Source: Sambucus nigra (taxonomy: Eukaryota; Streptophyta; Magnoliopsida; Dipsacales; Adoxaceae). Taken from it: a stretch of DNA of 64,000 bases. Made by a program: the position numbers and the translations under genes. The stretch lies in NCBI GenBank assembly GCA_949130495.1, contig OX422215.1:524701755-524765754 (forward strand), read 5' to 3'. Positions 25,780-37,316 of this stretch are shown one piece after another. How positions within the stretch are numbered: position 1 is the first letter of the stretch; each line of letters opens with the position of its first letter. A model generated the notes under the pieces. It was not told the DNA's origin. It ran no database searches and saw nothing but the letters and a program-made list of their open reading frames with translations.

Positions 25780-26550
25780 GATGGAGATTGATTCCCGACC
25801 AACTGTAGTTGGTGGATTTTTATTCCCGACCAACCGTAGTTGGTGGATTTTCTTCCTAACCAACCGTAGTTGGTTTTTCTGGGAAAGATTTTTTCTTCCC
25901 AACCAACCATAGTTGGTATTTCTGGGAAATATTTTTCTTCCCAATCAACCGTAGTTGGTATTTCTGGGAAATTTTTTATTCTCGACCAACCGGAGTTGGT
26001 GGATTTTCTTCCCAACCAACCGTAGTTGGTATTTCTGGGAAATTTTTTATTCCCGACCAACCGGAGTTGGTGGATTTTCTTCCCAACCAACCGTAGTTGG
26101 TATTTCTGGGAAATTTTTTATTCCCGACCAACCGGAGTTGGTGGATTTTCTTCCCAACCAACCGTAGTTGGTATTTCTAGGAAAATTTTTATTCCCGACC
26201 AACCGGAGTTGGTGGATTTTCTTCCCAACCAACCGTAGTTGGTTTTTCTGGGAAATATTTTTTCTTCCCAACCAACCATAGTTGGTATTTCTGGGAAATA
26301 TTTTTCTTCCCAACCAACTGTAGTTGGTATTTCTGGGAAATATTTTTTCTTCCCAACCAACCATAGTTGGTATTTCTGGGAAATATTTTTCTTCCCAACC
26401 AACCGTAGTTGATATTTCTGGGAAATATTTTTTCTTCCCAACTAACCGTAATTGGTATTTCTGGGAAATATTTTTTCTTCCCAACCAACCGTAGTTGGTA
26501 TTTCTGGGAAATTTTTTATTCCCGACCAACCGGAGTTGGTGGATTTTTTA
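25780..26550. repeat. E2 satellite-like tandem repeats with palindromic core
   Basis: About 770 bp of tandem repeats in two linked forms. One is a 71-bp double unit (about 25980-26250); the other is a unit of about 45 bp repeated several times to 26510. Every unit has a palindrome of the type ACCAACCGTAGTTGGT or ACCAACCGGAGTTGGT, followed by a TTTCTGGGAAAT block. Long open frames on both strands here follow from the repeat lacking stops. The array sits toward the 3' LTR, where Tat-lineage elements are known to gain tandem repeats that can seed satellites. Confidence 0.9.
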
Positions 26551-26899
26551 TAATAAATGATGGAGACTTTCTCGGAGCTGACCAATGGATTGTTGGGAAT
26601 AAGATATAATAATTGCTGGAGACATCCTTGAAGCTGAATATATATAGAGAGAAGAAATTTTCCGAGCTCCATGCTGAATATAAATAAGAATTATCCCGAC
26701 CAACTATTCGTTGGGGGTGAAATATAATAAATGTTATAGTTCTTCCTCAGAGTTGAATATGAATATCTCGCCGAGTTCCGTGTTGAGATGAATATACAAT
26801 ATGAATCCCAAGGGATATATAGAATAATTTGTGCTTGAGCCGATATCTCCGAGTAATAATAAAATATATAATGCCTCGCTGAACTGAAATAATAATAGT

Positions 26900-28480
26900 T
26901 TCCAGATTGTTTCCGAGCATTCGTTGGCATTGAGTCTTGTACCTGTAAAAATTAATATCTTGCTCTACCATATGTGTAAGCTGAATTGATTAGTCATGAG
27001 AATAATTTAATCATCCAATAAATATATGATAAGTATATGTTTGAGAAATAAAAATATTAATTTCAAAAAATAAAATAATATATGTTGGCTGATATGTCAA
27101 GGCGAAATTGCTTGATGTCGAGCAATACTAGTTTCCAGAGGTTTACGAGAGCTTTCATCGGGATTGAATCTCGTCCTTATGAAATTTTAATAAGCTGCCC
27201 GAGCACCTGTCGAGACTAAAGAAAATGATTATTATCATGAGAATAATTATTCAGCCAAACAATATGTGATGTGTATCAGCATAAAATAATAAAAATTTCA
27301 AAATATGAAATAATATTTTTGTGCCACACGTGTATTTCATGAGCAAATTTTAATAAAAATGCTAGGCATTTTAATTTTAAGTAAAAGACCAAATATAAAT
27401 TGGTTTTTTAGAAGTTATTTATCACTTTAGGAATTATTTGAAATTCAATAAATGCTCAAATATAATTTTTTTGGTCTTGGAATATAAAGTTTCTGTGGAT
27501 TAGAAAATAACCAAGTATGCATTTTAATTTTTCTCCCATGCAAATTTTCAATTAGGAATTTCATGTTTTGAATTAATAAAGGATAAGGATAAGAATAAGG
27601 GGATAGTCTTGTCCTTTGGCAGCGAAGTAGTGATTTTGTCAAAATCAAAAAGAGAGAACCAAAGGAATCGTCAATTTTCAATTCTGGTATTAGCTTTCTA
27701 TTGCCTCCGTCCAAGGTTGAGATGTTGCTGACCAACAATTGATTTTCTCGACCAACAATAGGTACATCCGAGTAGAAATAGATGTAGCCGATCAACGAAT
27801 GGGAGCTCGGGAACTCCTCAAATTGCATAATATCCATCATCGATCATAATGAAATGCCTCCGACCAACATTTGATTTTTCCGACTAGCTATATATAGTGG
27901 ACCAACACAATTGGTGCTGGTGATGTTTATTGTTGTAGCACTGGTTGCCGACCTGCTCTCCAATAATCATTCAGCCATACTTACAATTATGAGGTGCCAC
28001 GACCTTTTACAGCCGACCTATGCCAGAAGTTTTTCAACCGTTCTTTGTTGATGACTGGAATTGGTAAACTGAAATTCGGTGGAGGATTGTTGCCGACTTG
28101 ATGCCGACCAAGTGTATGAAAACTGCCGAGTAGAAATAAATGTCATCGACTAACAAATAGTAAGTCGTGGAGCTCCTCTTGATGTATAATACATGATAAA
28201 AGGATAACTGTTGGGGGTGAATCTTGTACATGCGGCATTTAATAAGTTGCTCGAACACCTGTTGAGATTGATTCTCATAGAAATTATCATTAGCAAAAAT
28301 TTTCAGCTAAATATCATATAATATGTATCAACTCAGACATAAGGCAATAAAAATTTCAAAATATGAACTAATATGTTTTGTGCCAAATGTGTGTCATATG
28401 AGCAGATTTTTATCAAATAGATGCCACAAGTAAGGCGTTTTATAAAATTATTTCAACTATAGTAAATTTTTTTATGTAAG
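26900..28480. repeat. Three diverged copies of a ~250-bp segment inside E2
   Basis: Segments near 26930-27080, 27160-27420 and 28215-28460 share the order: a GGGATTGAATCTCGT-like start, a TTTAATAAG stretch, TCATGAGAATAATT, a TATGTGATGTGTAT-like part, AAAATTTCAAAATATGAA and ATATTTTTGTGCCA. They are diverged and spaced unevenly, indicating old internal duplications. Confidence 0.6.
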
Positions 28481-29900
28481 TTGATTTTCCAAAGTATTTA
28501 ATAATTAGTTTTGAAGTATATAAAATTTTTATTATGTTAGAAAGGTACGAATTAATAAATTGTAGGGGTGAATTTGTCTTTTTAACACCATGCTGATGAT
28601 TTGGACAAATTCAAAATCAGAAATTTGGGGGAACAAAATTTCCACTCCTTCATTCTTCCATTTGTTGTGAGCAAACTATCGCCGACCAGCAATAACTGTC
28701 GCCGACCAACGAGTATCAATAGATTCGTCAACCTGTGTTAGATATTGTCGACCAGAACTTCACCGACCAACAATGGTTGATCTTTGCTGTTGCAGTGGTG
28801 GTCGCCGACCACTAGACTGGATCTTGGTGCCGACCAGCATTTAGGAGAACGTCCGACCTGTGCTGACCAACATTAGATGGTCAGGAAACATTTGTCCTTC
28901 TATCTTGCTGCCGAACTGTGCAAATCATAATGTAAGAAAATTGGTATAATGCCGACCAGTAAATTTTGACGTCAACCAGAAGATTTTGTTGAAGTTTTCT
29001 TATGAGCATCAGATCAACATGGATATCTGAGATGATATTGTGACCATCGTTATCAGAACGACAGTCTGAGTATAATTCTACAGCCAACACAACATTTATA
29101 TTCACAATCATGACTGATTCAAGTTGGATTTCGTGACCAAGACTTGTCAACCAGATATTCTCATTTTTAACAACTACCGACCAACGCCAATGTTGCTGAT
29201 GGATCTTCACAACTTATCACCGACCAACAAATAGTAGGTCGGGGGGTTCCCCGTCCTGTGCAAATGTTTAGATGACTCTTGCCGACCAGGAGTAGATGCT
29301 GTCGATTGTCACTGACCAAGATAGGTGCTGTTGATTTATGCAGCATTATTGATGGATCTTCGAACTTTACCGTCGACCAATGATAATGGTCTGGTGAAAT
29401 TGCCGACCAAGAATAGTTTCTACCGACCAACAAAAATTGTCTCCGACCAAGAAACTGTTATAAGACTATATTTCCGATCTACAATAGGTCCTTTGTATAA
29501 AACTCTGGTGCCAGCAAAAGCCAAAATAAGTTGAAAAAAAACTCCGGTACTTTGATCCCATGCCGCCGACTAGTTAGAAGTGGTCGAAACCCCCTGACTT
29601 ATGAAAATCATGTCGCCAACCTTCAGCAAATTAAGAACTCTAGCAGCAATCCTACTACCAACCAGTTTTGATGATCGTCGTCCTGGTATCGAAATCCATG
29701 TTGTCGACCAACAAGTCTGAGATCCATTATTTGGGCACTAGCATTAGATCAAGTGATACTGACCAACGAATCCCTAATCAATATTTTGTCGCCGATTAAT
29801 CCTTAGTTAACCAATAATAGATACCTCTGAACCGTTGTTCATGTTTTATTTTTGCTGCCGACTAGTTGATGGTCCTCTCACAGTGGGTCACTGATCACCA
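27700..29900. repeat. Interspersed GCCGACCAAC motif field in E2
   Basis: About thirty copies of GACCAAC or close variants (often preceded by GCC, TCC or ACC) occur in 2.2 kb at irregular spacing. The same word is the core of the tandem repeats and of the LTR minisatellite of E2. The stretch has no gene; it looks like a worn, expanded older array. Confidence 0.6.
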
Positions 29901-31490
29901 GGACTTGAAAAAATGCGTTTGGGACTGTGCAATGAAGAAAGTAGCATATTGGAGATGATTACAAATAATTCCAACAAACTTTGTTGATGTTCATCATCTT
30001 GAGTTTGTGCCCTAGTTTTGTTTAAATTGGGCCAATGATATATCTATTAAACCAGTGGTTTCGAAGTCATAAAAATTTCTCCATTTCGTATTTCGTCTAA
30101 ATCTCCTGTGTTGATTTAGCTTTCCACAGGGCTTTATCACCATATATATATATTTGGTTTGCCAATTCGATTTCCTTATTCGATTTGAATTTGTGATCAC
30201 GTTTGCTTGTAATAAATCAATTTGATGAGGGTTTCAAATCAAGATGTATAAGAATCAGATATCGATTTATGTAGAAAAATTTTACAATGAGAAAATTCTT
30301 TGATGTTTATTTCCTATCAGATAATATGAGAAATAACAATCAAATTATTTCATGTTCTCACAAATATATGATGTATATAAACGTGGTTGCATATGGATCT
30401 TTAACGGATTTGTGAAATTTACGTTTATGCATATTTGGAAATCGATCCAATAGTTTATGAATATAAAATCGTTATTTGCAATATTTTGCAGATTTCATAA
30501 ATGAAAATTTTGGGCAATTATGTCTATAAACATAAAAAGCATGACTAAATCAAAAATATATATGATTATTTGTGCAGAGAACATAGTTTTCTTGAAGAGA
30601 GAGAAAATGGGTCTAATTCAATTCATGTTAAGATCGGAATGGAAAATACGTAATCATTCCTGATGCTTATTCCTATCCTAACATATCTGTTCATAAAATT
30701 TTCAAGTGGATCCATATATGTGAGGATTTGTATAATATTTATGAGTCTAAAATTCACCAGATCCCCAAATTGAAACCAATCACACAGTTAGTGCATATAC
30801 AAATTATGATTAAATTAAAAGATTTCCAAATAAATTAAATTTGTATATACTCATATAAAAGAGATTTATGAATATAGAGGAATTATTTTATCTCCTTAAA
30901 GAAGAAATAATATAATATGTACGCAAATTTCTCAAACTTTGTGATTATGAAATGCATATTTATGCAGATTTGTAAAATTAGATTCAACAATTTGTGAATA
31001 TAAAATCATGATTGAATTAAAAGATGTATGCACAATATATAATTGATTTGATCTCTAAGTTTATGGATATAAACATATGAGAATCATGATTTGAAAAAAT
31101 ATAATGGTAATTTTAATAGTCATCAAAGATCTTTCACAAATTATTTCAAAATCAACAAAGAAAATTATCAAATCTTATCATCGTCGTATATATTGGTATA
31201 TTTAATCATTTAAAATATTTATTCCATGATATAAAATTGAAACTTGAGAATCAAGTAAAAAGTTATGATTTATGAAATCCACTATTTTTCAGATTTCTAA
31301 ATAAGAATTAATCTAACAGTTATGATTTAAAAATCATGATATGCAATTTTTGCAGATTTCATAAATAAAAATTGGATAATTAATTTATGTATATAAACAT
31401 ACGAATCATGATTGAATCAAAAGAAGTATGTGTAATTGATTATACGTAGAGAAAATAAAAACTTAGCTTTTGATGGAGAACAATGCTTGT
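29900..31490. other. E2 5' internal region, AT-rich, no gene seen
   Basis: The part next to the primer-binding site is AT-rich, with many imperfect ATGATTTATGAAATC-like and AATCATGAT words but no gag frame. This is where an autonomous relative would carry gag. Confidence 0.6.
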
Positions 31491-31496
31491 AACACG

Positions 31497-31515
31497 TTCC
31501 CACAGACGACGCCAA
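31497..31515 (-). promoter_or_regulatory. E2 primer-binding site
   Basis: Two bases inside the 5' LTR, the minus strand reads TTGGCGTCGTCTGTGGGAA, the place and form of a tRNA primer site for reverse transcription. Nearly the same site occurs at 48021-48040 (E4) and 50161-50179. I do not assign the tRNA. Confidence 0.75.
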
Positions 31516-31517
31516 TC

Positions 31518-32200
31518 TGTTGATGCAAAAAACTGGACCGAATCCCATTTTTATGATCACAGATAAATAGATAAAAATAATCCAATCAAGCAAATGAGAG
31601 ACAAAGATTTTTAAAGTGGTTCGGCTATGAATAAAGCCTACGTCCATTGTTATTTTATTCCCAGGGGTTTACAATAGCACCATAGGGTGTAGAGTGAGAA
31701 AGGATGTGTATCTTGTGTATGGTGTCTCTCGGTTCTCCTCCCTTTGGCTAAGGGAATACATGTATTTATAGTGATGGGAGATAAAGAGATTCATTATTTG
31801 TAGACATTTATGTCTACATTCAATTAATCTAATTGTTGGCCTTCTATGATGGTTGATCTTCCTTGAATTGCTTGGTATGCTATGTGTTGTCATCTATTAA
31901 TACAGTAGAAATATACATTAAGGCTCATTAAATGAGTTGTCATATGCATTTAATGCACATTAAATGCATAGTTATCCTTTGATCTTCCTGGTTGGTATGC
32001 CGACCAACTCTCCTCGGGTGTCGACTATCTCTCCTCGGGTGCCAACCAACTCTCCTCGGGTGTCGACTAACTCTCCTCGGGTACCGACCAACTCTCCTCG
32101 AGTGTCGATTAACTCTCCTAGGGTGCCGAATATTGCCACGTAGGATGCCATGTGTCCTTTTCTGATTGGTCCTCGTAGATGGAGAATTTTTGTGTTAACA
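31518..32200 (-). repeat. E2 5' LTR
   Basis: The intact 683-bp LTR of E2, TGTTGATGC to GTGTTAACA. It carries six copies of the 21-bp CTCTCCTCGGGTG unit near 31990-32130. By eye it differs from the other LTR at roughly a dozen sites apart from the repeat number, so E2 inserted fairly recently. Confidence 0.9.
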
Positions 32201-33853
32201 TATGGGTTAAATAAATACCTATGGGGAATTATGTATAGGAAAGATTTACCTATCGTTATCATATGGTTGTGTAAATACCTCATTGATGTTATATTTATAT
32301 AGGTGGAATGTGTACCTATATTATTATTTATTATGTGTATGACATACCTACCATACTTGCTATCACGGGAGGACGACTTTCGAAAGACGACAATCTTATC
32401 TTGTGTTGCCTTCGGGGGGATTTAGATTCGGTACCTCAAGAACATAGGACTGTAAAGGGATTATTTGTGAGTCGATAAGTCTGTTGGCCGTGGGAGCGCA
32501 AGTATGTGCGTGACCCATGGGTACGTGAACTATGTTCGCCTCCAATATGTGTGATTTATATTGATACGGTTCTTAAGTGATTCGAAACGCGTGATCCTTA
32601 TGTACATGATGTACTGGGATTTGATAGCAGAGTATGTGTGCACCGCAGCTTAGCCTCGGGGTGCTTTATATGTATATATGTATTGAGAATAGCATATATA
32701 TATACTTGAGATGTTCCACCGTTGATTAGTAGATAAAAATGACTAAGCCACCTATATTGTAGCTAGGTGGATTGATTAATATACTTGTGATGTATAGTAT
32801 ACTGTTTATATATGAGATGAGATGTCATATAAAGTAACCTTGTATAAAAGGGAAAAGAATGAATAAAGTGATATACTCCTTCCGGTAAATTTATATCCGG
32901 ATGTTTATGAATTATGAATCGTAGGTTATAATGAGAACTAAATATATATATATACGAGATAGTATAAGATGTTGTATGTACTGAGGGCCTAATGGATCCC
33001 GACGATCAACATTGTCACGTAGTAGTGTATCGGGGGGGAGGGGGGTCCTTGTTTGGATTTTGCTTCGCGAGACACCCCACGCACGAACGTAACATAATGT
33101 TGGGAATGGGGAGAAATTTAGTATTTCGTACTCAAATTAATAAGGATTATTAGAAGATAATAAATCCATTTGTTAGGCAGGGTAGCTTAACTAGGTTGTT
33201 TAAAAGATATGCGATAGTTGTGCACTATTAGAAGAGGGGTGAGGTGTATCTCATGAGAGTGCGATACCAGTTTAAATATGAGAAATATCATATCTTAAAA
33301 ATATGGATTTTATGCACTTGCTAAAAATATTTTCAAAACTCGGGCTCTGACCCGTTTCTCTATTTTTCCCTCTCTTGCTATATCTATATATATATATAGG
33401 TGTCCAGACACATGGACGCCTGAATGATGATTCCTTCGAGTCAGACGTTTGCTGCAACAGCTGTGGATGCAGGCAGATTTATTGTAGACGCTTCTATCAT
33501 TTGAGATCTAGATAGGAGGTATTGTAGATATATTCGGGCTGATGGCCCAACTGTACTCATTTATTCTCTTACCGTCTTTTTGTGCGGCATTCGATTTGGT
33601 TGTATTATTTTGTACCGAGTGTTTGGTTACTTCATTTTATTTCAGTTATTGCATACAACTGTTGTCATTGTTTTATTCGAATGGTTTGGTTAAAAAGATT
33701 ATTTAATTTAAAATTTGATGCCAACCTAATAGGATATTAGTAATTAAATTGGTTTTCGACAATGATGCTAAGAATGAACCATATGAGACTCCTGTTTTAA
33801 TTTGATATAGGAGTGATCGCCCGGTATTTTATTAGGTGGCTTGTCACAGTTGC

Positions 33854-34210
33854 AACAAATATCGTTCCTTAAAAGTCTTTGTCAAGTACATAGAAATGGG
33901 AATCAAAACAAAAACATGATAAGAATGGGAATCAAAGCAAAAACATAAAAAAATATCAATTACCGCTGCTGTTTATTAAAAAAACTAAGATATAAATGCA
34001 TACGTATAAAATATTCAAGGCATATCTTTAGCATGTGGAAATCCAGAATAAAAAAGAAAAACAAAGATATTTTTTCCCCAGAGATGAAGTTAAGGGGGAT
34101 TATTAAAATTACCAAACAAAATACTCTCAAAAGGTATCACCACCATGGCAAGAAAAGCCAACAGGTTTTATTTTTTCGCCATCAACTTAAGTATTGCAGA
34201 AGGTTTTGAT
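33854..34210. other. Non-coding flank between E3 and the ATP synthase relic
   Basis: AT-rich sequence with a short repeated GGGAATCAAARCAAAAACAT phrase (about 33897-33946). No gene is visible. Confidence 0.5.
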
Positions 34211-34670
34211 TTAGCCCTTGAGCGTTGATGCTCCTGATATAATTTCAATCAATTATGTGGTAATTGATGCTTACCGAGTTCTGTTATAAGCAAGAGTGAG
34301 GCGATCAAGCATCTCGCCAGCGTTTCAGCTGGAGCTATCCACAACTGATTGGACTTGTTGAAAGCAATAGCACTTTGTCGGCAAAAATGCAACAACTTAT
34401 TGGAACTCGTTGAAAACAATCCGCAATGCATCATACTCTACATTCGTTAAGATGTCATCTGTAATTACAAAAACCTGACTATAATTCAAAAAATTCTTTT
34501 GCAATTCAGTAATGGATATCTCATTGTCCTTCTTGGAGTCCCTTATCACCTGAGCCTTTACCTTTTCTCCCAATTTGACATATTTATTCTATTTATCAGT
34601 ACCAGAATTCAACTTGTGAAGAGCCACGCTTATCCTAACTGATGTACTGTTGATTCCACAACAAAGATAT
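34211..34670 (-). pseudogene. Mitochondrial ATP synthase gamma subunit relic
   Basis: The minus strand reads, in order, LCCGINSTS-like (near 34660), VKAQVIRDSKKDNEIS, ITELQKNFLNYSQVFVI, DDILTNVEYDALRIVF, then NAGEMLDRLTLAYNRTR and ASITT-stop-LIEIISGAS ending at TAA (34211-34213). These match the order and wording of the plant mitochondrial F1 gamma subunit C-terminal two thirds, which forms the rotor shaft of ATP synthase. Stops occur after GTDK, in SSS-stop-NAGEM, after NRTR and in TT-stop-LIE. Frame shifts occur too, and a stretch of perhaps 80 residues between VVAFLPT and VDSSS is missing. It cannot be functional. Family identity is from memory of the conserved C-terminus. I could not tell a retrocopy from a decayed gene. 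Confidence 0.65.
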
Positions 34671-35670
34671 TCAAGACAAGCATAAATATATAAAATAAAT
34701 TACAACGTTAGATTATAGTGATTAGTTCTTACGCTTTCATGAAGACCCCTCCACTCTCCCTTTTCAGCTGAAAAGCACATTCCAAATAACAGTGAGTAAA
34801 AAACACAAAGCACCTTTTGCTGACAAGATTTATAGCTAACTTATGAGCATTGACTATGAGATATTCAAGAAATTTATTGGAGGTAGAAGAGTACTCTCTC
34901 GTCACTAATCTAGATAGAATTCTAAGATTTCTTGAGAAAGAAAAACCCAGTAAGCATATCAGTTTACAAGAACATTTTCAAATTTACCCATTTCAATGAA
35001 TCATATCAGTTCACATGAACAACAAAATTCCGCTTACTTTCCATATTTTATTTCTTCGTGATCCAGACTTCATATGAATCTTGAACGATCCCATTCAATA
35101 TTTAAAAAAATGAACTTTGGATGATACAATATATGATATACCAGTAGTGTTAATCCACCACTACTCGAAGTGGTGGATGGAGTCTCTGTGTGTGCATATG
35201 TAGAGAGAAGGGGAATACCTGAGTTTAAATTTTTAATCATCTTCACCATATTATCAAATCTGAAAACTCTAAATAAATCAACCAAAACCACAAACCAAAT
35301 AACCATAAAACCTCAAATTAATCAACTAAAGAGAGATAATGTGATTGAGAAAGAGAGATAGATGGTTACCTAAAATCCAAACCCAAATAGATAAAAATGA
35401 ACCTAAAATATAGAAGTCTAAACCCATATTCACGTGTAGATAAAGATCGTGGAGGGCAGGGAGAGCTACAAAATGAGAGAGATAGATGATAGAGGTTGTG
35501 CGTGTTTGGAACCGATGGGTTTTGTGATTTTTGGGTGTCATGAGGCAGGGAGAGATGAGAGAGGTTTAGAGGAGTGTTACCAAAATGCTCCCAATTTTGA
35601 ATTAAAATGAATTGTTAAAGCTAAGTGTAAAGCAATTTACTTTTTTACCCATATTTATGAATTTTTTTAG
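34671..35670. other. Non-coding stretch left of E4
   Basis: AT-rich. Near 34735-34775 an exon-like minus-strand segment is flanked by AG and GT; it may be a further piece of the neighbouring relic gene. Nothing else is recognisable. Confidence 0.4.
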
Positions 35671-35675
35671 ATGAT

Positions 35676-36305
35676 TGTTGATGTAAAAAATTAGATCACT
35701 CTAATTATTCAATCACAGATAAATAAATGAGACAAAGAATTTTAAAGTGGTTCAACCTTATAAGAATGGCCTACGTCCACTGTTGTATTATTGCTGAGTG
35801 TTTGGAAATTCTCGATTACAAGTTATATCAAGAAATTCTGGTCTGGGGATCAGATCTCAATCCTCTCTACAATGAGGATTGTACAATGTATTTATAGCCC
35901 TGGGGCTGTAATGTGAAAGAGTGATACATTAAATGATGTACATATGAAAGGGTAACACATTTAATGCCCTTTATGCGTGTGCGTCTGAATGATAAGCATT
36001 TAATGAATCAGTTGAACTGTTGGTTATCCCGCTATTAATGCTTTGTTCGAGATGCAGCTCGGACCGCCTGAGTTGCTCGGACCGCCTAAGCTTCTCGGTA
36101 CTCAAGAGTTCCTCGGAGAGGCATTGTTCCTCGGGGCATGTGAGTTCCTTGGGGAAGCAGTGTTCCTCGGGGAACTAATCTTCCTCGTTGTAGTCTTATT
36201 CCTCGGAGCGTGTGGGTTCCTCGGAAGTGTTTGTTGTTTCTATGTAGATAGCCACGTGTCTTCATCTGATTGGTCCATGTCAGCAGATTAAATTTGGTAT
36301 CAACA
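35676..36305 (-). repeat. E4 3' LTR
   Basis: 630 bp, TGTTGATG to ATCAACA. It holds a minisatellite of TTCCTCGG-based units near 36060-36220. One 36-bp stretch (about 36126-36161) is missing from the other LTR. Confidence 0.93.
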
Positions 36306-36320
36306 GATGCCCCCAATGTT
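36306..36320 (-). promoter_or_regulatory. E4 polypurine tract
   Basis: The minus strand reads AACATTGGGGGCATC next to the 3' LTR, equivalent in place and form to the tract of E2. Confidence 0.65.
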
Positions 36321-36454
36321 TTATAGTTCGAAATTTTAGGAGTATGGAGGAATACGGTAGCTTTAAATAGTCTTCCTGATTTTTAGGAGCGTTTCCCTTG
36401 TATTTATTTCTTCTTCTCAATTCGTAGAATCATGTTTTTTTGGACTTTTCTGCG

Positions 36455-36588
36455 TGCTTCGATTCCCGTGTCACTTTTCGTCTTTTTAGCCGCTGTTGTT
36501 CGCTTTGATTCCCGCGCCATTTTTCATCTTTTTAGCCGCTGTTGTCCGCTTTGATTCCCGCGCCACTTTTCATCTTTTTAGCCGCCGG
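36455..36588 (+). repeat. 46-bp tandem repeat upstream of the opposite-strand gene
   Basis: Three units of 46 bp, each with GCTTTGATTCCCGCGCCA and CATCTTTTTAGCCGCTG, starting near 36455, 36501 and 36547. The array ends about 55 bp before a TATA-like box and could act as a promoter repeat; that role is inference. Confidence 0.85.
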
Positions 36589-36641
36589 TAACGTAATCAT
36601 CCTTTTTTGTAATCATTACTTCACCATTTCTCAAGGCAAGG

Positions 36642-36649
36642 TATTTAAA
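36642..36649 (+). promoter_or_regulatory. TATA-like box of the opposite-strand gene
   Basis: TATTTAAA lies about 168 bp before the ATG at 36817 and downstream of the 46-bp repeats. It is the best TATA candidate in the 500 bp between the 3' LTR and the gene. Confidence 0.45.
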
Positions 36650-37316
36650 CTTCACAGACACTCCCATCGTCTTCTACCTTTTCAAATTTTTATCTTCGAG
36701 TTTTACGTCGTCTCTTCCTACTCTCTTGTGCGTTCATCTTTTCCGTCGTTCGTTGTCAGCAGATCCATTCTTTTCCTGTAATATCTTCTTCCTTCTTCTT
36801 CATTTCTTTATTCACCATGGTTTACCCTGTTGAGTCTCTTGAGAAGTTTCGTTCTGATTTCTCCATTCCCTCATGGGTTGTTTTGGAAAAGCTTTCTGAA
36901 CCTTCTACTTCGATTTGGCCGAGGGACATTGGTTCCCCAGTCTCTTTTTTGCTGAGTGTGGATTTTCTTTTCCACCAAATCCCTTGTGTCTGGAATTCTG
37001 TCAGTACTTTGACGTTGTTCCTGCACGAATAGCCCCAACACATGGAGAATAGTTAATGGGGTGCATAGATTAAATCAAGTGCATGTAACTCGTATAGGAA
37101 TTCCAGAAATCATGTACTGCTATAGATGGGCAGTTAATGATAATATTTTTTATTTAAAAACTAGATTTTTGAATAGAGCCTTAGTAGTCAATCTCCCTGA
37201 TGCTAATAGGGATTATTTTGAACACGGGTTTGTCGTAAAAAATTGGCAACACCCTCCATTAACTGGAGATGAGGTTTACCAGGGTCCCAGATGCCCTCCT
37301 TATGGCAATGGGATAG

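Larger units (their letters stand above)
13464..32200 (-). mobile_element. E2: non-autonomous Tat-like LTR retrotransposon, nested in E3
   Basis: The element has LTRs starting TGTTGATGC and ending GTGTYAACA, and a 5-bp target duplication TATGG (13459-13463 and 32201-32205). The primer-binding site next to the right LTR and the G-rich purine tract next to the left LTR show that it reads on the minus strand. Its internal part (24895-31517, about 6.6 kb) has no gag, RT or integrase: open frames there lie inside tandem repeats. LTR termini and primer site match those of the coding element E4, so E2 is probably mobilised by Tat-type proteins made elsewhere. The left (3') LTR is interrupted by element E1. 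Confidence 0.85.
11608..33848 (+). mobile_element. E3: Tekay-type solo LTR, split by nested insertions
   Basis: The ends are TGTAATACCCCGTAC at 11608 and GGTGGCTTGTCACA at 33848, the same termini as the LTRs of the full Tekay element nested inside it. It is flanked by the 5-bp target duplication GTTGC (11603-11607 and 33849-33853). The LTR sequence proper is 11608-13463 plus 32206-33848, about 3.5 kb; everything between is element E2 with its own nested element. No internal gag-pol and no second LTR exist between the target duplications, so this is a solo LTR left by LTR-LTR recombination. A GA-rich tract lies at 12127-12195. Confidence 0.88.

Noticed and set aside
25780..26550. Regular palindromic repeats resembling a CRISPR array
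   Set aside because: The intervening sequence is itself repeated, there are no unique spacers or cas genes, and the context is a plant retrotransposon.
25543..26609. Many overlapping open frames on both strands
   Set aside because: They arise because the tandem repeat unit lacks stop codons; the peptides are the repeat translated in several frames.
36043..36291. 82-residue Leu/Gly-rich frame, also at 48410-48622
   Set aside because: It is the LTR minisatellite of E4 translated; present in both LTRs and changed by repeat number.
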